Origin: Planctomyces sp.
GTDB taxonomy: Bacteria > Planctomycetota > Planctomycetia > Planctomycetales > Planctomycetaceae
DNA: 43,437 nt
Assembly: GCA_005778115.1 (NCBI GenBank)
Contig: SXKJ01000441.1
Span: 1 to 43,437, forward strand
Direction: 5' to 3'
Positions 8,001-16,545 of the stretch are shown here, in pieces (the first letter of the stretch is position 1; every line of letters starts with the position of its first letter). A program made the position numbers and the translations under genes. The notes under the pieces were generated by a model. It was not told where the DNA came from. It saw nothing but the letters and a program-made list of their open reading frames with translations, and did no database searches.

Positions 8001-9466
8001 GCGCACCGCTCACCGATCAGCGCGGGCTTGTCCGCCGCGCCAACAACTCCGGCACCGTCGATATCGGCGCGTTCGAGCAACTCTTCGCCGAAATCCGAGG
8101 CGTGAAGTTTCACGACGAGAATGCCAACGGAGTTCAGGACGCCAACGAAGCCGGCCTCCCCGGCTTCGTCAGTTACCTCGACCTGAATCACAACCAGCTC
8201 CGCGACTCCGACGAACCCTCGCGAGTCACTGCCGCCGACGGCAGCTATGTCTTCAACCGACTGCAACCCGGAGCCTACACGGTCCTCGAAGAACCGCGCG
8301 ACGGCTACGAACAAACCGCTCCGCACGAGTTGCAATTCACCTCAAACACGCTGACGACAACAGCCAACGGCGGTCCCTCGGCGGTCGTCGCGCTCGACCT
8401 CAACGGCGACAGCCGACCCGATCTGGCCGTCGCCAATCGTCTGACGCACGACGTACAGATTTTCCTGAACACCGGCCGAGGCACTTTCCTCGCACCCCAA
8501 ACCATCATACTGCCGAACACTGCCGCACCCGTCGCAATCACCGCCGGGGACTTCACCGGCGACGGCCGCGTCGATCTGCTCGTCGCCAGTCAAGGAGACA
8601 ACGCCAACCAACTGATTCTGCTGAGCAACTCCGCCGAGTCCCTCTTCACGACGTCCACCACGTTCGCGCTGACTGCCCCTCCCACGTCCGTGACTGCCGG
8701 CCGCATCGATAGCGACAACGACCTCGACCTGATCGTCACCTTCGGCGAGACCGACTCCGCCTGCGTTCTGTTGAATGACGGCACCGGAGTCTTCACGTCT
8801 GTTGCGACCCTGACCACCGGCGACGATCCCCGCGCCGCCGCACTGGCTGACTTCGATCACGACCATGACCTCGACCTCGTGATCGCCAATCGCGGAGCGG
8901 ACTCACTGACCTTCTTCGCCAACACCAACGGCACGTTCAGTTCCGGCACGACGATTAACTCCGGAGGCCGCAACCCGCAGTCGCTCACTGCCGCCGACTT
9001 CGATCTCGACGGCGACATCGACTTAGTGGTCGCCAACAACGGCTCCGCGAGCGGCACGTCGATCGCGCTGCACCTGAATCGCGGCAACGCCACGTTCGCC
9101 GGCGGCCTCACCCCCGTCGCCATTCAAGCCGCCGACTTCGACAGCGACGGAGCGCTCGACCTCGCGGTGCTCAACCAAAACACGAACACCATCTCGTTGC
9201 TGCTCAACACCAGCGAAACCTCGGCCGGGACCAAGAACGGCCAGTCGGCACCGACTCTCTTCAGCGACGGTACTGTCAACAGCGCGAAGAGCGTGAAAAT
9301 CTCCAGTGGAACGAACGGCGGCCCCACGCTCGCAAGCAGTGACCTCTTTGGCAGTTCCGTGACGGCGCTGGGGGATCTCGACGGAGACGGGGTGATGGAC
9401 CTGGCCGTTGGTGCCTTCCGTGACAACACGGGGGATATGACCGTGGAGCAGTGTATGTCCTGTTGA
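4940..9466 (+). CDS. Giant gene piece 1: subtilisin-like (S8) protease with CSLREA beta-helix, SdrD-like and VCBS repeats
   Basis: Residues count from 4940. The S8 catalytic residues are all present: Asp 212 (VIDSGIDY), His 341 (HGTHVSGI), oxyanion Asn 454 (AAAGNGNA) and Ser 527 (LNGTSMAAPMVSG). An Asp-rich, dockerin- or EF-hand-like stretch (DTDGDGLISFVDLN) is inserted between Asp and His. A CSLREA-type module starts near nucleotide 7100 (HTLRAAIIEANA) and leads into beta-helix repeats and a choice-of-anchor-Q-like end (GPLADNEGPTFTHELLPGS). An SdrD-like domain (about 8095-8340) and about six VCBS/FG-GAP repeats (about 8350-9230) follow. The frame enters the first tandem FG-GAP unit and is lost at the G-run 9430-9434. 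The gene would encode an extracellular protease with adhesion-type modules; the substrate is unknown. Third-codon positions are notably C-rich here compared with the later FG-GAP region. Confidence 0.85.
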   Translation: MAAQSSAVATDGPATLATLRRTTGATSRADVVPSGDWFSVVHPADLSSGTLQGASGGSGTVSSDAIVGTWIVQLTRESLAGAQGPAEVEALLDGFGADFQVIHGLGLPGQVLVQASLNTRDLAESSLQNNARVFAFEADTYIIGPQEMPAQLLPNDANFSELAGLDNRGQTGGAADADIDAPEAWNFVDSKLAPDATRTQVGSRTIVAGVIDSGIDYRHPDLYQNIWINPGEIPASVRAALIDTDGDGLISFVDLNAAANASQVTDLANDGNTFIDAEDLLADLRWTRSRDANGIDLGLRDDDANGFVNDLFGWDFSQISENSATTQLGLGDNDPFDEHRHGTHVSGILGASGNNNVGVTGLNWTVSLLLLRFLGADNKGSTSNAIRAINYATMMRQRYEASLTDPAIVDGSVGANISVTNNSWGGSASGGALLREAIVAHGAEDILFVAAAGNGNALGQGNDNDLRPFFPSNYDLENVISVAAVDAADELVPFSNFGVRSVDLAAPGLGILSTVPNGQFRRLNGTSMAAPMVSGVATLIASINPDATDAEIRDAILSSVDVVPTLANRLATGGRLNAFEAVTIDTFRPRVTEVSDVTDPPQGPLVTDADLGASIQEFSITYTDNVALDLLSIGAADVRVTRLETAEQFSTTLRFVEPGNNPTSRFVVYAFAPPGGSWDVGDNGTYQIDLVDLQVRDTSGNFVSGGTLGTFRAAISRVGQINVDSTVDSLDADPGDGQAVDQLGRHTLRAAIIEANADFGENTIALPSGLFRLTIDGTGEDSAESGDLDIDGVLTIIGSADGGTIIDAADLDRIFDVLPGARLTLRNITLRGGLAPIDEQHGGGIRNAGTLVVETSTQQDNEAAGDGGAITNLAGATATLTNVTLSGNRADRGAAIANSGSLFLFSTTIAANTATSTAGGIINLAGGTTRAKNTLIATNTAPISMTTGPDLTGAFASDGNNFIGNPSSSTGFNRDVAGNKVGTPELPLNPNLGPLADNEGPTFTHELLPGSKAIDAGNNSGAPLTDQRGLVRRANNSGTVDIGAFEQLFAEIRGVKFHDENANGVQDANEAGLPGFVSYLDLNHNQLRDSDEPSRVTAADGSYVFNRLQPGAYTVLEEPRDGYEQTAPHELQFTSNTLTTTANGGPSAVVALDLNGDSRPDLAVANRLTHDVQIFLNTGRGTFLAPQTIILPNTAAPVAITAGDFTGDGRVDLLVASQGDNANQLILLSNSAESLFTTSTTFALTAPPTSVTAGRIDSDNDLDLIVTFGETDSACVLLNDGTGVFTSVATLTTGDDPRAAALADFDHDHDLDLVIANRGADSLTFFANTNGTFSSGTTINSGGRNPQSLTAADFDLDGDIDLVVANNGSASGTSIALHLNRGNATFAGGLTPVAIQAADFDSDGALDLAVLNQNTNTISLLLNTSETSAGTKNGQSAPTLFSDGTVNSAKSVKISSGTNGGPTLASSDLFGSSVTALGDLDGDGVMDLAVGAFRDNTGDMTVEQCMSC

Positions 9467-9960
9467 TGAACGCCGACGGCACAGTAAAGAGCAACGTCAA
9501 GATCGCTAACAGCACAAACGGTGGCCCCACTCTGGCTGATGGAGATTTCTTTGGCAGCTCCGTAGCGACTCTGGAGGACTTGGACGGCGATGGTGTGAAT
9601 GAGCTGGCAGTCGGAGCCATTAGGGCTAATTCCGGCCTCGGAGCAGTGTATGTCCTTTTGATGAATTCAAACGGTACGGCTAAAAGCAGCGTGACGATTG
9701 GCAGTGGCTTGAACGGTGGTCCCACTCTCAGCGGGTCGACCTACTTCGGCCGAGGCATGGCATCGCTGGGCGACTTTGATGGTGACGGCGTGGCCGATCT
9801 GGCTGTTGGAGGCAGTAATGATAGTACGGGAGGCACGCAGCGCGGGGCCGTGTATGTGTTGCTGCTGAACGCGAACGGCACGGTTAAAAGCAACGTCAAA
9901 ATCGCCAGCGGCACGAATGGTGGCCCAACGCTGGCGAACGCTGACTTCTTCGGGACGTGA
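9451..9960 (+). CDS. Giant gene piece 2: FG-GAP units up to an in-frame TGA
   Basis: This frame continues the FG-GAP block after the frameshift; real coding is visible from 9436 (codons for YDRGAVYVLLMN). It contains nearly three repeat units with GDFDGDGVADLAVGG and similar motifs. It ends at TGA 9958-9960, where every sibling unit has a small residue, usually Ser, between FG. and VASLGDL; TCA to TGA is a single-base change. It has no secretion signal and is unlikely to be an independent gene. Confidence 0.6.
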   Translation: MYVLLMNADGTVKSNVKIANSTNGGPTLADGDFFGSSVATLEDLDGDGVNELAVGAIRANSGLGAVYVLLMNSNGTAKSSVTIGSGLNGGPTLSGSTYFGRGMASLGDFDGDGVADLAVGGSNDSTGGTQRGAVYVLLLNANGTVKSNVKIASGTNGGPTLANADFFGT

Positions 9961-10146
9961 GTCGCGTCGCTGGGCGATTTAGACGGCGATGGTGTTATCG
10001 ACCTCGCGGTCGGGGCCGATGGTGATGATACAGGCGGCTCCTATCGTGGTGCGGTGCATGTACTGTTGATGAATGCCAACGGGACGGTGAAGAGCAGCAC
10101 AAAGATTGCGAGCGGAACGAATGGCGGTCCCACGCTCACGAACTAG
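9961..10146 (+). pseudogene. Giant gene piece 3: FG-GAP unit between two in-frame stops
   Basis: In the same frame as the piece before it, this stretch encodes VASLGDLDGDGVIDLAVGA, then GAVHVLLMNANGT and a further ASGTNGGPTLTN, and ends at TAG 10144-10146. Sister units have Phe, Tyr, Arg, Gln or Asn codons followed by Asp at this point, so a substitution such as CAG or TAC to TAG explains it. It has no plausible start. Confidence 0.7.
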
Positions 10147-12132
10147 GATGCCTTTGGCAGCTCCGTCGCGTCACTGGGCGACCTGGATGGCGATGGCATT
10201 CCAGATCTGGCCGTTGGAGCCGCGCGTGATGACGCGGGAGGGTACATCAATTTGAATCGTGGTGCGGTGTATGTGTTGCTCATGAACGCCAACGGCACCT
10301 TAAAGAGCAGTTTGAAGCTCGCTAGTAGCACGAATGGCGCTCCCGCACTGGCCCCCGATGACCAATTCGGACATTCCATTGCTTCTCTGGGTGACTTGGA
10401 CGGCGACGGGGTAATCGACCTCGCTGTTGGAGCTTTGACGGATAATACGGGCACATCGGATGCCGGGGCGGTGCATGTGCTGTTCTTGAATGCGACGACC
10501 AGTTTCGACTTCGGGGACGCGCCGGATACTGGTGCCGGCACGGGCACCGGCAACTATCAGACGTTGCTTGGCAATGATGGTCCCAGACATTCGATTCACA
10601 CGACGCATACGACGTTGTTCCTGGGAGCGCGTGTGGATAGCGAGGCCAATGCCACTCAAGGCGTTCGCGCGAATGGTGACGACATCAGGATCTCGCCGGA
10701 CGACGAGGATGGTTTGATCGAGCCGGCTCAGGACTTGTTGCTGACGATTGGTTCGGTTCCGGTTGTGCGTGTGCGTGCAACGAACACGACCGGCTCGGCA
10801 GCGACGCTGTTCGGCTGGATCGACTTCAACCGCGACGGCGTATTCGATAACGACACGGAACGGACCTCGGTGGCGGTTGCGACCGGCACGAATAACGGCA
10901 CGTTCACGCTGACGTTCCCGACGCTTCCAGCCAGTGCGTCGGCCGGCACAACTTACGCGCGTTTTCGGTTGAGCACCGACGCGGCGGCGGCGAACTCGAT
11001 CGGCGTAGCGATCGGTGGTGAGGTGGAAGACTACGTCGCGACGATCACGCAACGCAGCGACGGTACCGTCAACAGCACGAAGACCGTGAAACTGGCCAGC
11101 GGAACGAACGGCGGGCCGGGGTTCCCTGACGATGAGTCTTTCGGCAGTTCAGTCGCGTTGCTCGGTGACTTGGACGGCGACGGTGTGTCCGATCTCGCTG
11201 TTGGGGCGAGCGGAGATAGGACGAACGGGACTGGGCGCGGTGCAGTATTTCTGCTGCTGATGCACGCGAACGGCACGGTGAAAAGCAGCATGAAGATTGC
11301 CAGCGGCACGAACGGTGGCCCCACGCTCGCGAACTTTGACCGCTTCGGCATTTCCGTGGCGTCGCTAGGTGATCTGGACGGCGACGGAGTCTCGGATCTG
11401 GCTGTCGGAGCCTTTGCGGATGATACGAATGGCACGAACGGTTCTGAATCGGATCGCGGGGCGGTCTATCTTCTGTTGCTGAATGCGAACGGCACGGCGA
11501 AGAGCAGCTTGAAGATTGCCAGCGATACGAACGGCGGGCCGGTGCTCGCGAACCGTGATGGTTTCGGCGTTTCCGTAACGTCGCTGGGCGACCTGGATGG
11601 CGATGGCGCGACTGATCTCGCTGTCGGGGCCTGGCAAGATGACACGGGTGGCGCTTCTCGCGGAGCGGTGCATGTGCTGCTTCTCAACTCGAACGGCACG
11701 GTGAAGAACAGCGTGAAGATTGCCAGCGGCACGAACGGCGGCCCCACGCTCGCGAACAATGACTACTTCGGTAGTTCCATGGCGTCGCTGGGTGACGTGG
11801 ATGGAGACGGCGTGACCGATCTCGCCGTTGGAGCAACGGAGGGCGGCGCTGCGCCAAGAATCGGTGCGGTGCATGTGCTGCTGCTGAATACGAATGGATC
11901 GGTGAAGAGTAGCGTGAAGATTACCAGCGGTACGAATGGTGGCCCCATGCTTGGGAGCAACACCAGTTTCGCCGGTGCCATGGCGTCGCTGGGTGACCTC
12001 GATGGTGACGGTGTGACCGATCTGGCAGTCGGGGCCTATCGGGATGGCACAAGCGGCTTGGATCGCGGCGTGGTGCATGTGCTGTTCTTGAACCCCGCGA
12101 CCGACTTTGGCGACGCGCCGGATACAACTTAG
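10147..12132 (+). CDS. Giant gene piece 4: FG-GAP block, GEVED domain, second FG-GAP block
   Basis: Open from the second stop to TAG 12130-12132; the first ATG is at 10252. The piece encodes the last two units of FG-GAP block 1, then a GEVED domain (10504-11058: FDFGDAPDTG start, WIDFNRDGVFDN, GGEVEDYV end), five FG-GAP units (11056-12102), and the first residues of a second GEVED domain (DFGDAPDTT). The terminating TAG replaces a codon within what should read DAPDT..GTGTGNYQT, as shown by the first GEVED copy. No signal peptide is present. It is probably not expressed as a separate protein. Confidence 0.65.
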   Translation, partial: DAFGSSVASLGDLDGDGIPDLAVGAARDDAGGYINLNRGAVYVLLMNANGTLKSSLKLASSTNGAPALAPDDQFGHSIASLGDLDGDGVIDLAVGALTDNTGTSDAGAVHVLFLNATTSFDFGDAPDTGAGTGTGNYQTLLGNDGPRHSIHTTHTTLFLGARVDSEANATQGVRANGDDIRISPDDEDGLIEPAQDLLLTIGSVPVVRVRATNTTGSAATLFGWIDFNRDGVFDNDTERTSVAVATGTNNGTFTLTFPTLPASASAGTTYARFRLSTDAAAANSIGVAIGGEVEDYVATITQRSDGTVNSTKTVKLASGTNGGPGFPDDESFGSSVALLGDLDGDGVSDLAVGASGDRTNGTGRGAVFLLLMHANGTVKSSMKIASGTNGGPTLANFDRFGISVASLGDLDGDGVSDLAVGAFADDTNGTNGSESDRGAVYLLLLNANGTAKSSLKIASDTNGGPVLANRDGFGVSVTSLGDLDGDGATDLAVGAWQDDTGGASRGAVHVLLLNSNGTVKNSVKIASGTNGGPTLANNDYFGSSMASLGDVDGDGVTDLAVGATEGGAAPRIGAVHVLLLNTNGSVKSSVKITSGTNGGPMLGSNTSFAGAMASLGDLDGDGVTDLAVGAYRDGTSGLDRGVVHVLFLNPATDFGDAPDTT

Positions 12133-12655
12133 GGGACGGGGACTGGCAATTACCAAACGCTGTTGGCCAATGGCGGTCCGAGTCACGACATCAGCCTGAC
12201 CAAGTCAACGCTGTTCCTCGGTGCTCGCGTCGGTGGCGAGGCCACCGGTGCTCAAGGCAGTCGCGCGAACGGCGATGACATCACAACATTGCCGGACGAT
12301 GAGGACGGTTTGATCGAACCGGCTCAAGATTTGGTGCTGACAGTCAGCACGGCTCCGGTGGTGCGCGTTCGAGCCACCAACACGACTGGTTCGGCGGCGA
12401 CGCTTTACGGCTGGATCGACTTCAACCGCGACGGCGTGTTCGACAACGCGACCGAACGGACTTCGGTGACGGTCGCGAATTCGACGAACAACGGCACGTT
12501 CACGCTAACCTTCCCCACGATTCCGGACAGTGCGTCCGCAGGCACGACCTACGCGCGAATCCGATTGAGCACCGACGTGGCGGCGGCGAACTCGACTGGT
12601 GCAGCGACGGGCGGCGAGGTGGAAGACTACGTCCTAACGATCACCCAACGCAGTA
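10504..12655 (+). repeat. Two GEVED domain copies bracketing FG-GAP block 2
   Basis: GEVED copies at 10504-11058 and 12103-12655 are highly similar at DNA and protein level. They share the phrases WIDFNRDGVFDN, ERTSV, NNGTFTLTFPT and GGEVEDYV. Between them lie five FG-GAP units. The offset of about 1.6 kb indicates duplication of a GEVED plus FG-GAP block. Confidence 0.8.
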
Positions 12656-15600
12656 CCGGAATCGCCGACAGCGGGAAGAGCGTCAAGTTGGCCAGCGGCA
12701 TGAACGGCACCCCAACGCTCGTAGACAAAGACCGATTCGGTCACTCCGTCGCATCACTGGGTGACCTGGACGGAGATGGTGTCACTGATCTGGCCGTCGG
12801 GGCCATTGGCGACATAACGGGGGGCGGAGATTTTTCGTATCGCGGAGCCGTGCGTGTCCTGATGATGAACGCAAACGGCACCGTGAAGAGCAGCGTAAAA
12901 ATTGCCAGCGGCACGAACGGCGGTCCGACGCTCGCGGACTTTCATCGCTTTGGCAGTTCGATTGCCTCGCTGGGAGACTTTGACGGTGACGGCGTAACCG
13001 ATCTGATCGTTGGTGCGATTGGCGATGACACGGGCGGAGCCGTCTCATCTCAGGGTCGCGGTGCCGCGTATGTGCTGCTGTTGAACACAAACGGCACCGT
13101 GAAGAGCAGCGTGAAGATTGCCAGCGACACGAACGGTGGACCGACGCTCGGCGGTGGAGTTCAATTCGGCAGTGCCGTGTCATCACTGGGGGATCTGGAC
13201 GGCGATGGCGTGACCGACCTGGCCGTCGGAGCCTACAGCGATTCCACCGGGGGCACCGAGCGCGGTGCGGTCTATGTGCTGCTGATGAACATGAATGGCA
13301 CCGTGAAGAGCAGCGTGAACATTGCCAGTGGCACGAATGGCGGCCCCACCCTTGTGAACCAAGACCACTTCGGCACTTCCGTGACGTCGCTGGGTGATCT
13401 GGATGGTGACGGTGTGACCGATCTAGCCGTCGGAGCTTATCGCGATGGCACGGGAGCCACATATCCCGGAGCAGTCCATGTGCTGTTTCTCAACTCGAAC
13501 GGCACGGTGAAGAGCAGTACGAAAATCGCCAGCGATACGAACGGTGGTCCCACGCTCGCAAGTTTCGACTTCTTTGGCAGCTCCGTGGCATCAGTGGGTG
13601 ATTTGGACGGTGACGGCGTGACCGATCTGGCCGTCGGAGCCAGAGGCGATAACACGGGTGCCACATATTCCTCAAAACGCGGCGCGGTGCATGTGCTGTT
13701 CTTGAACTCAAACGGCACGGTGAAGAGCAGCGTGAAGATTGCCAGCGACACGAACGGCGGCCCCACTGCCGCGAACGCTCACTCCTTCGGCATTTCCCTG
13801 GCGTCGCTGGGTGACCTGGACGGTGACGGTGTCACTGAACTCGCTGTCGGCGCAGATCGCGATAACACGGGAGGTGAATATCGTGGGGCGGTGCATGTGC
13901 TGTTCTTGAAGAGACAGTTTGGTACTACGGGATCGGACATCATCACGGGGACCACAAGCAACGACGATATTGCCGGCGGCGACGGCAACGATCTGATATC
14001 GGGGCTGGGTGGTAACGACTCGCTTCAGGGCAACAGTGAAAATGACACGCTGATTGGTGGACAGGGAAGCGACTCAATGAGCGGCGGGAGTGGCAACGAT
14101 CTGCTTCAAGATGGTGTCGGTAATGACCTGCTGCTGGGTGACGGCGGCGATGACGTCATTGTCGTCTCTGGTTCCATCACGACACTCTTGATTGACGGTG
14201 GCTTGGGAACAGACACGCTGAGTCTGTCCAGCGCGGGGATCGTCATTGATCTCACGACTTTGTCGGACGCATCACTACAGGGGATCGAGCAGATCGACCT
14301 CACCGGCAGCGGCAACAACACGCTGACGCTGACTCAGCTCGAAGTGCTCAACCTCTCCGACAGTTCCAACACGCTGCTGGTCCGCCGCGACTTTGGCGAC
14401 ACCGTCAACATGGGCAGCGGCTGGACGCGCGGGGGCACGGAAACCATCGGGACGGAGACCTTTGCCGTCTTCATCCAAGGAGCCGCGACGCTCAAGGTTC
14501 AGAATCCTTCGGTGCTCAACCTGAGCGCCTTGAATGGCACGAGCGGCTTTCGACTCAATGGAGATGAAGCGGGCGCACTCTCTGGTTTTTCGGTGTCGAG
14601 TGCGGGGGATTTCAACGGTGATGGATTCGACGACGTGTTGATCGGTGCGAATTTGGGCGGCCACGGAGTTGGCTTTGCCGTGGGCGCGACCTACGTCGTG
14701 TTTGGGAAGCCGAGTGCCTTCAGTTCGGAATTTGACCTGAGCAGTCTCAATGGCACGGATGGCTTCCGCATCGACGGGATTGATCCGGATGACCAGAGCG
14801 GGTTCTCGGTCTCGGACGCGGGGGATCTCAATGGCGACGGCTTCGATGATCTGATCATCGGGGCTGAGCAGGCCGATCCGAATGGGAACAATGATGCGGG
14901 CGAATGCTATGTCGTGTTCGGAAAAGCGAGCGGCTTTGGAGCGACACTGAGCCTGAGCGCACTGAACGGCACGACCGGCTTCCGGCTGGAAGGGATTGCC
15001 GCGAACGACTTCACCAGCCGCTCGGTGTCGAGCGCGGCGGATGTGAACGGTGATGGCTTCGCCGATTTGATCATTGGCGCGGCTTCGCGACAGTATGGAG
15101 CCACCGGCGCGGGCAAGACCTTTGTCGTCTTTGGGAAGTCAAGCGGCTTCTCGGCCGTCGTGGACCTCAACACGCTGAATGGCTCGAACGGCTTCCGACT
15201 CGATGGTGCGAACGCCGGCGATCTCGCGGGCAATTCGGTGTCGAGCGCCGGGGACATCAACGGCGACGGCTACGGCGACCTCATCCTCGGAGCCAGTGCG
15301 GCGGATCACACGGAAGCCACGAATGTGGGTGACAGCTATGTGATCTTTGGGAAGTTGGGTGGGTTCACTGCCGTCATTGGCCTGGGAACATTGAATGGCA
15401 CGAACGGATTCCGCATCCCCGGTCTCACGTCGAACGACTCCACCGGTCATGCGGTGTCGAGCGCGGGGGATGTGAACGGCGACGGCTTCGACGATTTCGT
15501 GGTCACGGCTCCCTACGCGGATGCGAACGGCCGGACGGATGCGGGCCAGGTCTATGTCGTGTTCGGCAAGTCGAGCAGCTTTGGAGCGGAGTTGGACCTC

Positions 15601-16545
15601 AGCGCTCTGAATGGCTCGAACGGTTTCCGGCTCAACGGCATTTCCCCGAATGACGCCGCCGGCTTTTCGGCATCGAGCGCGGGAGACGTCAACGGCGATG
15701 GCTTCGATGACTTGGTCATCGGCGCTCGCTACGCCGATCCCAACGGACGCAACCTCGCGGGCCAAAGCTACGTCGTCTTCGGCAAATCGAGCGGCTTCTC
15801 GGCCTCGATCAACCTCTCCACGCTGGATGGTGCCAGCGGATTCCGAATCAACGGCACCGACGCCGAGGACCGCTTCGGCCACTCCGTCTCCAACGCGGGA
15901 GACCTCAACGGCGACGGCTTCGACGATCTGATCATCAGCTCGCCCAGCGCCAACACCACCGTCGGCAGCCTGACGGGCGAAAGCTACGTCCTCTTCGGTG
16001 GTAACTTCACCGGCGGACCAGAGACGAAAGTCGGCACCAGCACCGCGAACACACTCACCGCCACACGCGGTGCCGAAGCCATCGACATCCTGATCGGCGC
16101 ACAGGGGAACGACATCCTCATCAGCGACGGCGGCGCGGATGTGTTGCGCGGCGGGCAAGGCAACGACCTATTTCAAATCTCAAATTTGACATTTCAAATC
16201 ATCGCCGGCGGCACTGGCACGGACACGCTGCGGTTGGACGGCAGTGGGATCCATCTGAACCTGCTGGCGATTGCGGACAACAAGCTGACGGGGATCGAAG
16301 CCATCGACTTGCGCGGCAGCGGTGTGAATCGTTTGCTGTTGAAGCCGCTGGAGGTGCTCAATCTGTCGGACTCGTCGAACTCGTTGCTGGTGATGGCGGA
16401 CCAGGACGACTCGCTGTTCATCGGCGGCGGCTGGGCAACGCTCGCGGATCAGCAGTTTGACGGTGCGTCGTATCGCGTCTTCACGAACGGCGCGGCTGAT
16501 GGTCTCCACGGCGGTCGGTCTGGAAAACATTCATCAAGGCTTTGA
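12133..16545 (+). CDS. Giant gene piece 5: GEVED, FG-GAP block 3, RTX, integrin-like FG-GAP, RTX
   Basis: Open from the third stop; the first ATG is at 12163. Order: remainder of GEVED copy 2 (to 12655); six FG-GAP units (12655-13914); RTX/hemolysin-type calcium-binding repeats (about 13920-14160, GGDGNDLISGLGGND style) with a linked beta domain containing LEVLNLSDSSN; seven integrin-alpha-like FG-GAP units (14509-16005) with NGDGFDDLIIGA and YVVFGKSSGF; then a second RTX plus LEVLNLSDSSN domain (16010-16490). The final 15 or so residues after TNGAA are out of frame; correct reading continues in another frame from 16496. The calcium-binding motifs suggest an extracellular, calcium-stabilised rod. 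Confidence 0.75.
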   Translation, partial: GTGTGNYQTLLANGGPSHDISLTKSTLFLGARVGGEATGAQGSRANGDDITTLPDDEDGLIEPAQDLVLTVSTAPVVRVRATNTTGSAATLYGWIDFNRDGVFDNATERTSVTVANSTNNGTFTLTFPTIPDSASAGTTYARIRLSTDVAAANSTGAATGGEVEDYVLTITQRSTGIADSGKSVKLASGMNGTPTLVDKDRFGHSVASLGDLDGDGVTDLAVGAIGDITGGGDFSYRGAVRVLMMNANGTVKSSVKIASGTNGGPTLADFHRFGSSIASLGDFDGDGVTDLIVGAIGDDTGGAVSSQGRGAAYVLLLNTNGTVKSSVKIASDTNGGPTLGGGVQFGSAVSSLGDLDGDGVTDLAVGAYSDSTGGTERGAVYVLLMNMNGTVKSSVNIASGTNGGPTLVNQDHFGTSVTSLGDLDGDGVTDLAVGAYRDGTGATYPGAVHVLFLNSNGTVKSSTKIASDTNGGPTLASFDFFGSSVASVGDLDGDGVTDLAVGARGDNTGATYSSKRGAVHVLFLNSNGTVKSSVKIASDTNGGPTAANAHSFGISLASLGDLDGDGVTELAVGADRDNTGGEYRGAVHVLFLKRQFGTTGSDIITGTTSNDDIAGGDGNDLISGLGGNDSLQGNSENDTLIGGQGSDSMSGGSGNDLLQDGVGNDLLLGDGGDDVIVVSGSITTLLIDGGLGTDTLSLSSAGIVIDLTTLSDASLQGIEQIDLTGSGNNTLTLTQLEVLNLSDSSNTLLVRRDFGDTVNMGSGWTRGGTETIGTETFAVFIQGAATLKVQNPSVLNLSALNGTSGFRLNGDEAGALSGFSVSSAGDFNGDGFDDVLIGANLGGHGVGFAVGATYVVFGKPSAFSSEFDLSSLNGTDGFRIDGIDPDDQSGFSVSDAGDLNGDGFDDLIIGAEQADPNGNNDAGECYVVFGKASGFGATLSLSALNGTTGFRLEGIAANDFTSRSVSSAADVNGDGFADLIIGAASRQYGATGAGKTFVVFGKSSGFSAVVDLNTLNGSNGFRLDGANAGDLAGNSVSSAGDINGDGYGDLILGASAADHTEATNVGDSYVIFGKLGGFTAVIGLGTLNGTNGFRIPGLTSNDSTGHAVSSAGDVNGDGFDDFVVTAPYADANGRTDAGQVYVVFGKSSSFGAELDLSALNGSNGFRLNGISPNDAAGFSASSAGDVNGDGFDDLVIGARYADPNGRNLAGQSYVVFGKSSGFSASINLSTLDGASGFRINGTDAEDRFGHSVSNAGDLNGDGFDDLIISSPSANTTVGSLTGESYVLFGGNFTGGPETKVGTSTANTLTATRGAEAIDILIGAQGNDILISDGGADVLRGGQGNDLFQISNLTFQIIAGGTGTDTLRLDGSGIHLNLLAIADNKLTGIEAIDLRGSGVNRLLLKPLEVLNLSDSSNSLLVMADQDDSLFIGGGWATLADQQFDGASYRVFTNGAADGLHGGRSGKHSSRL
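12655..13914 (+). repeat. Tandem FG-GAP-type repeats, block 3 (six units)
   Basis: Six units of about 200-215 bp with the same core phrases as blocks 1 and 2 (IASGTNGGPTL, LGDLDGDGVTDLAVGA). With six and five units in blocks 1 and 2 the gene has 17 such units in all. None of the units in this block carries a stop or shift. Confidence 0.85.
14509..16005 (+). repeat. Seven integrin-alpha-like FG-GAP units of a second type
   Basis: Seven units of about 210 bp with the phrases LNGTNGFRL, SVSSAGDVNGDGFDDLIIGA and YVVFGKSSGF. They are distinct from the 17 earlier units. A seven-unit array is the number expected for one closed beta-propeller. Confidence 0.8.
16169..16200 (+). repeat. AT-rich direct repeat inside RTX domain 2
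   Basis: ATTTCAAATC occurs at 16170-16179 and 16191-16200, around the palindrome CAAATTTG (16181-16188). The stretch is much richer in A and T than its surroundings and encodes FQISNLTFQI in frame. It may be a small repeat inserted without breaking the frame. Confidence 0.5.

Larger units (their letters stand above)
9268..10499 (+). repeat. Tandem FG-GAP-type repeats, block 1 (six units)
   Basis: Six units of about 200 bp, each with the core ASGTNGGPTLA, FGSSVASLGDLDGDGV.DLAVGA and GAVYVLLMNANGT. They are similar at DNA level. This block contains the G-run frameshift and two of the three in-frame stops. The DLDGDG loop is calcium-binding in the integrin family. Confidence 0.85.

Noticed and set aside
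9430-9434. Programmed frameshift at the G-run
   Set aside because: No stimulatory structure or slippery heptamer is evident, and an in-frame stop follows about 520 bases later, so the shift would gain little.
9958-12132. Stop-codon recoding in the giant gene
   Set aside because: Both TGA and TAG would need recoding, yet neighbouring genes end normally with TGA (4110, 41297), TAG (37572, 39811, 40473) and TAA (42487).
9268-13914. CRISPR array from regular repeats
   Set aside because: Units are about 200 bp, code for protein in one phase and vary along their length; there are no short identical repeats with unique spacers.
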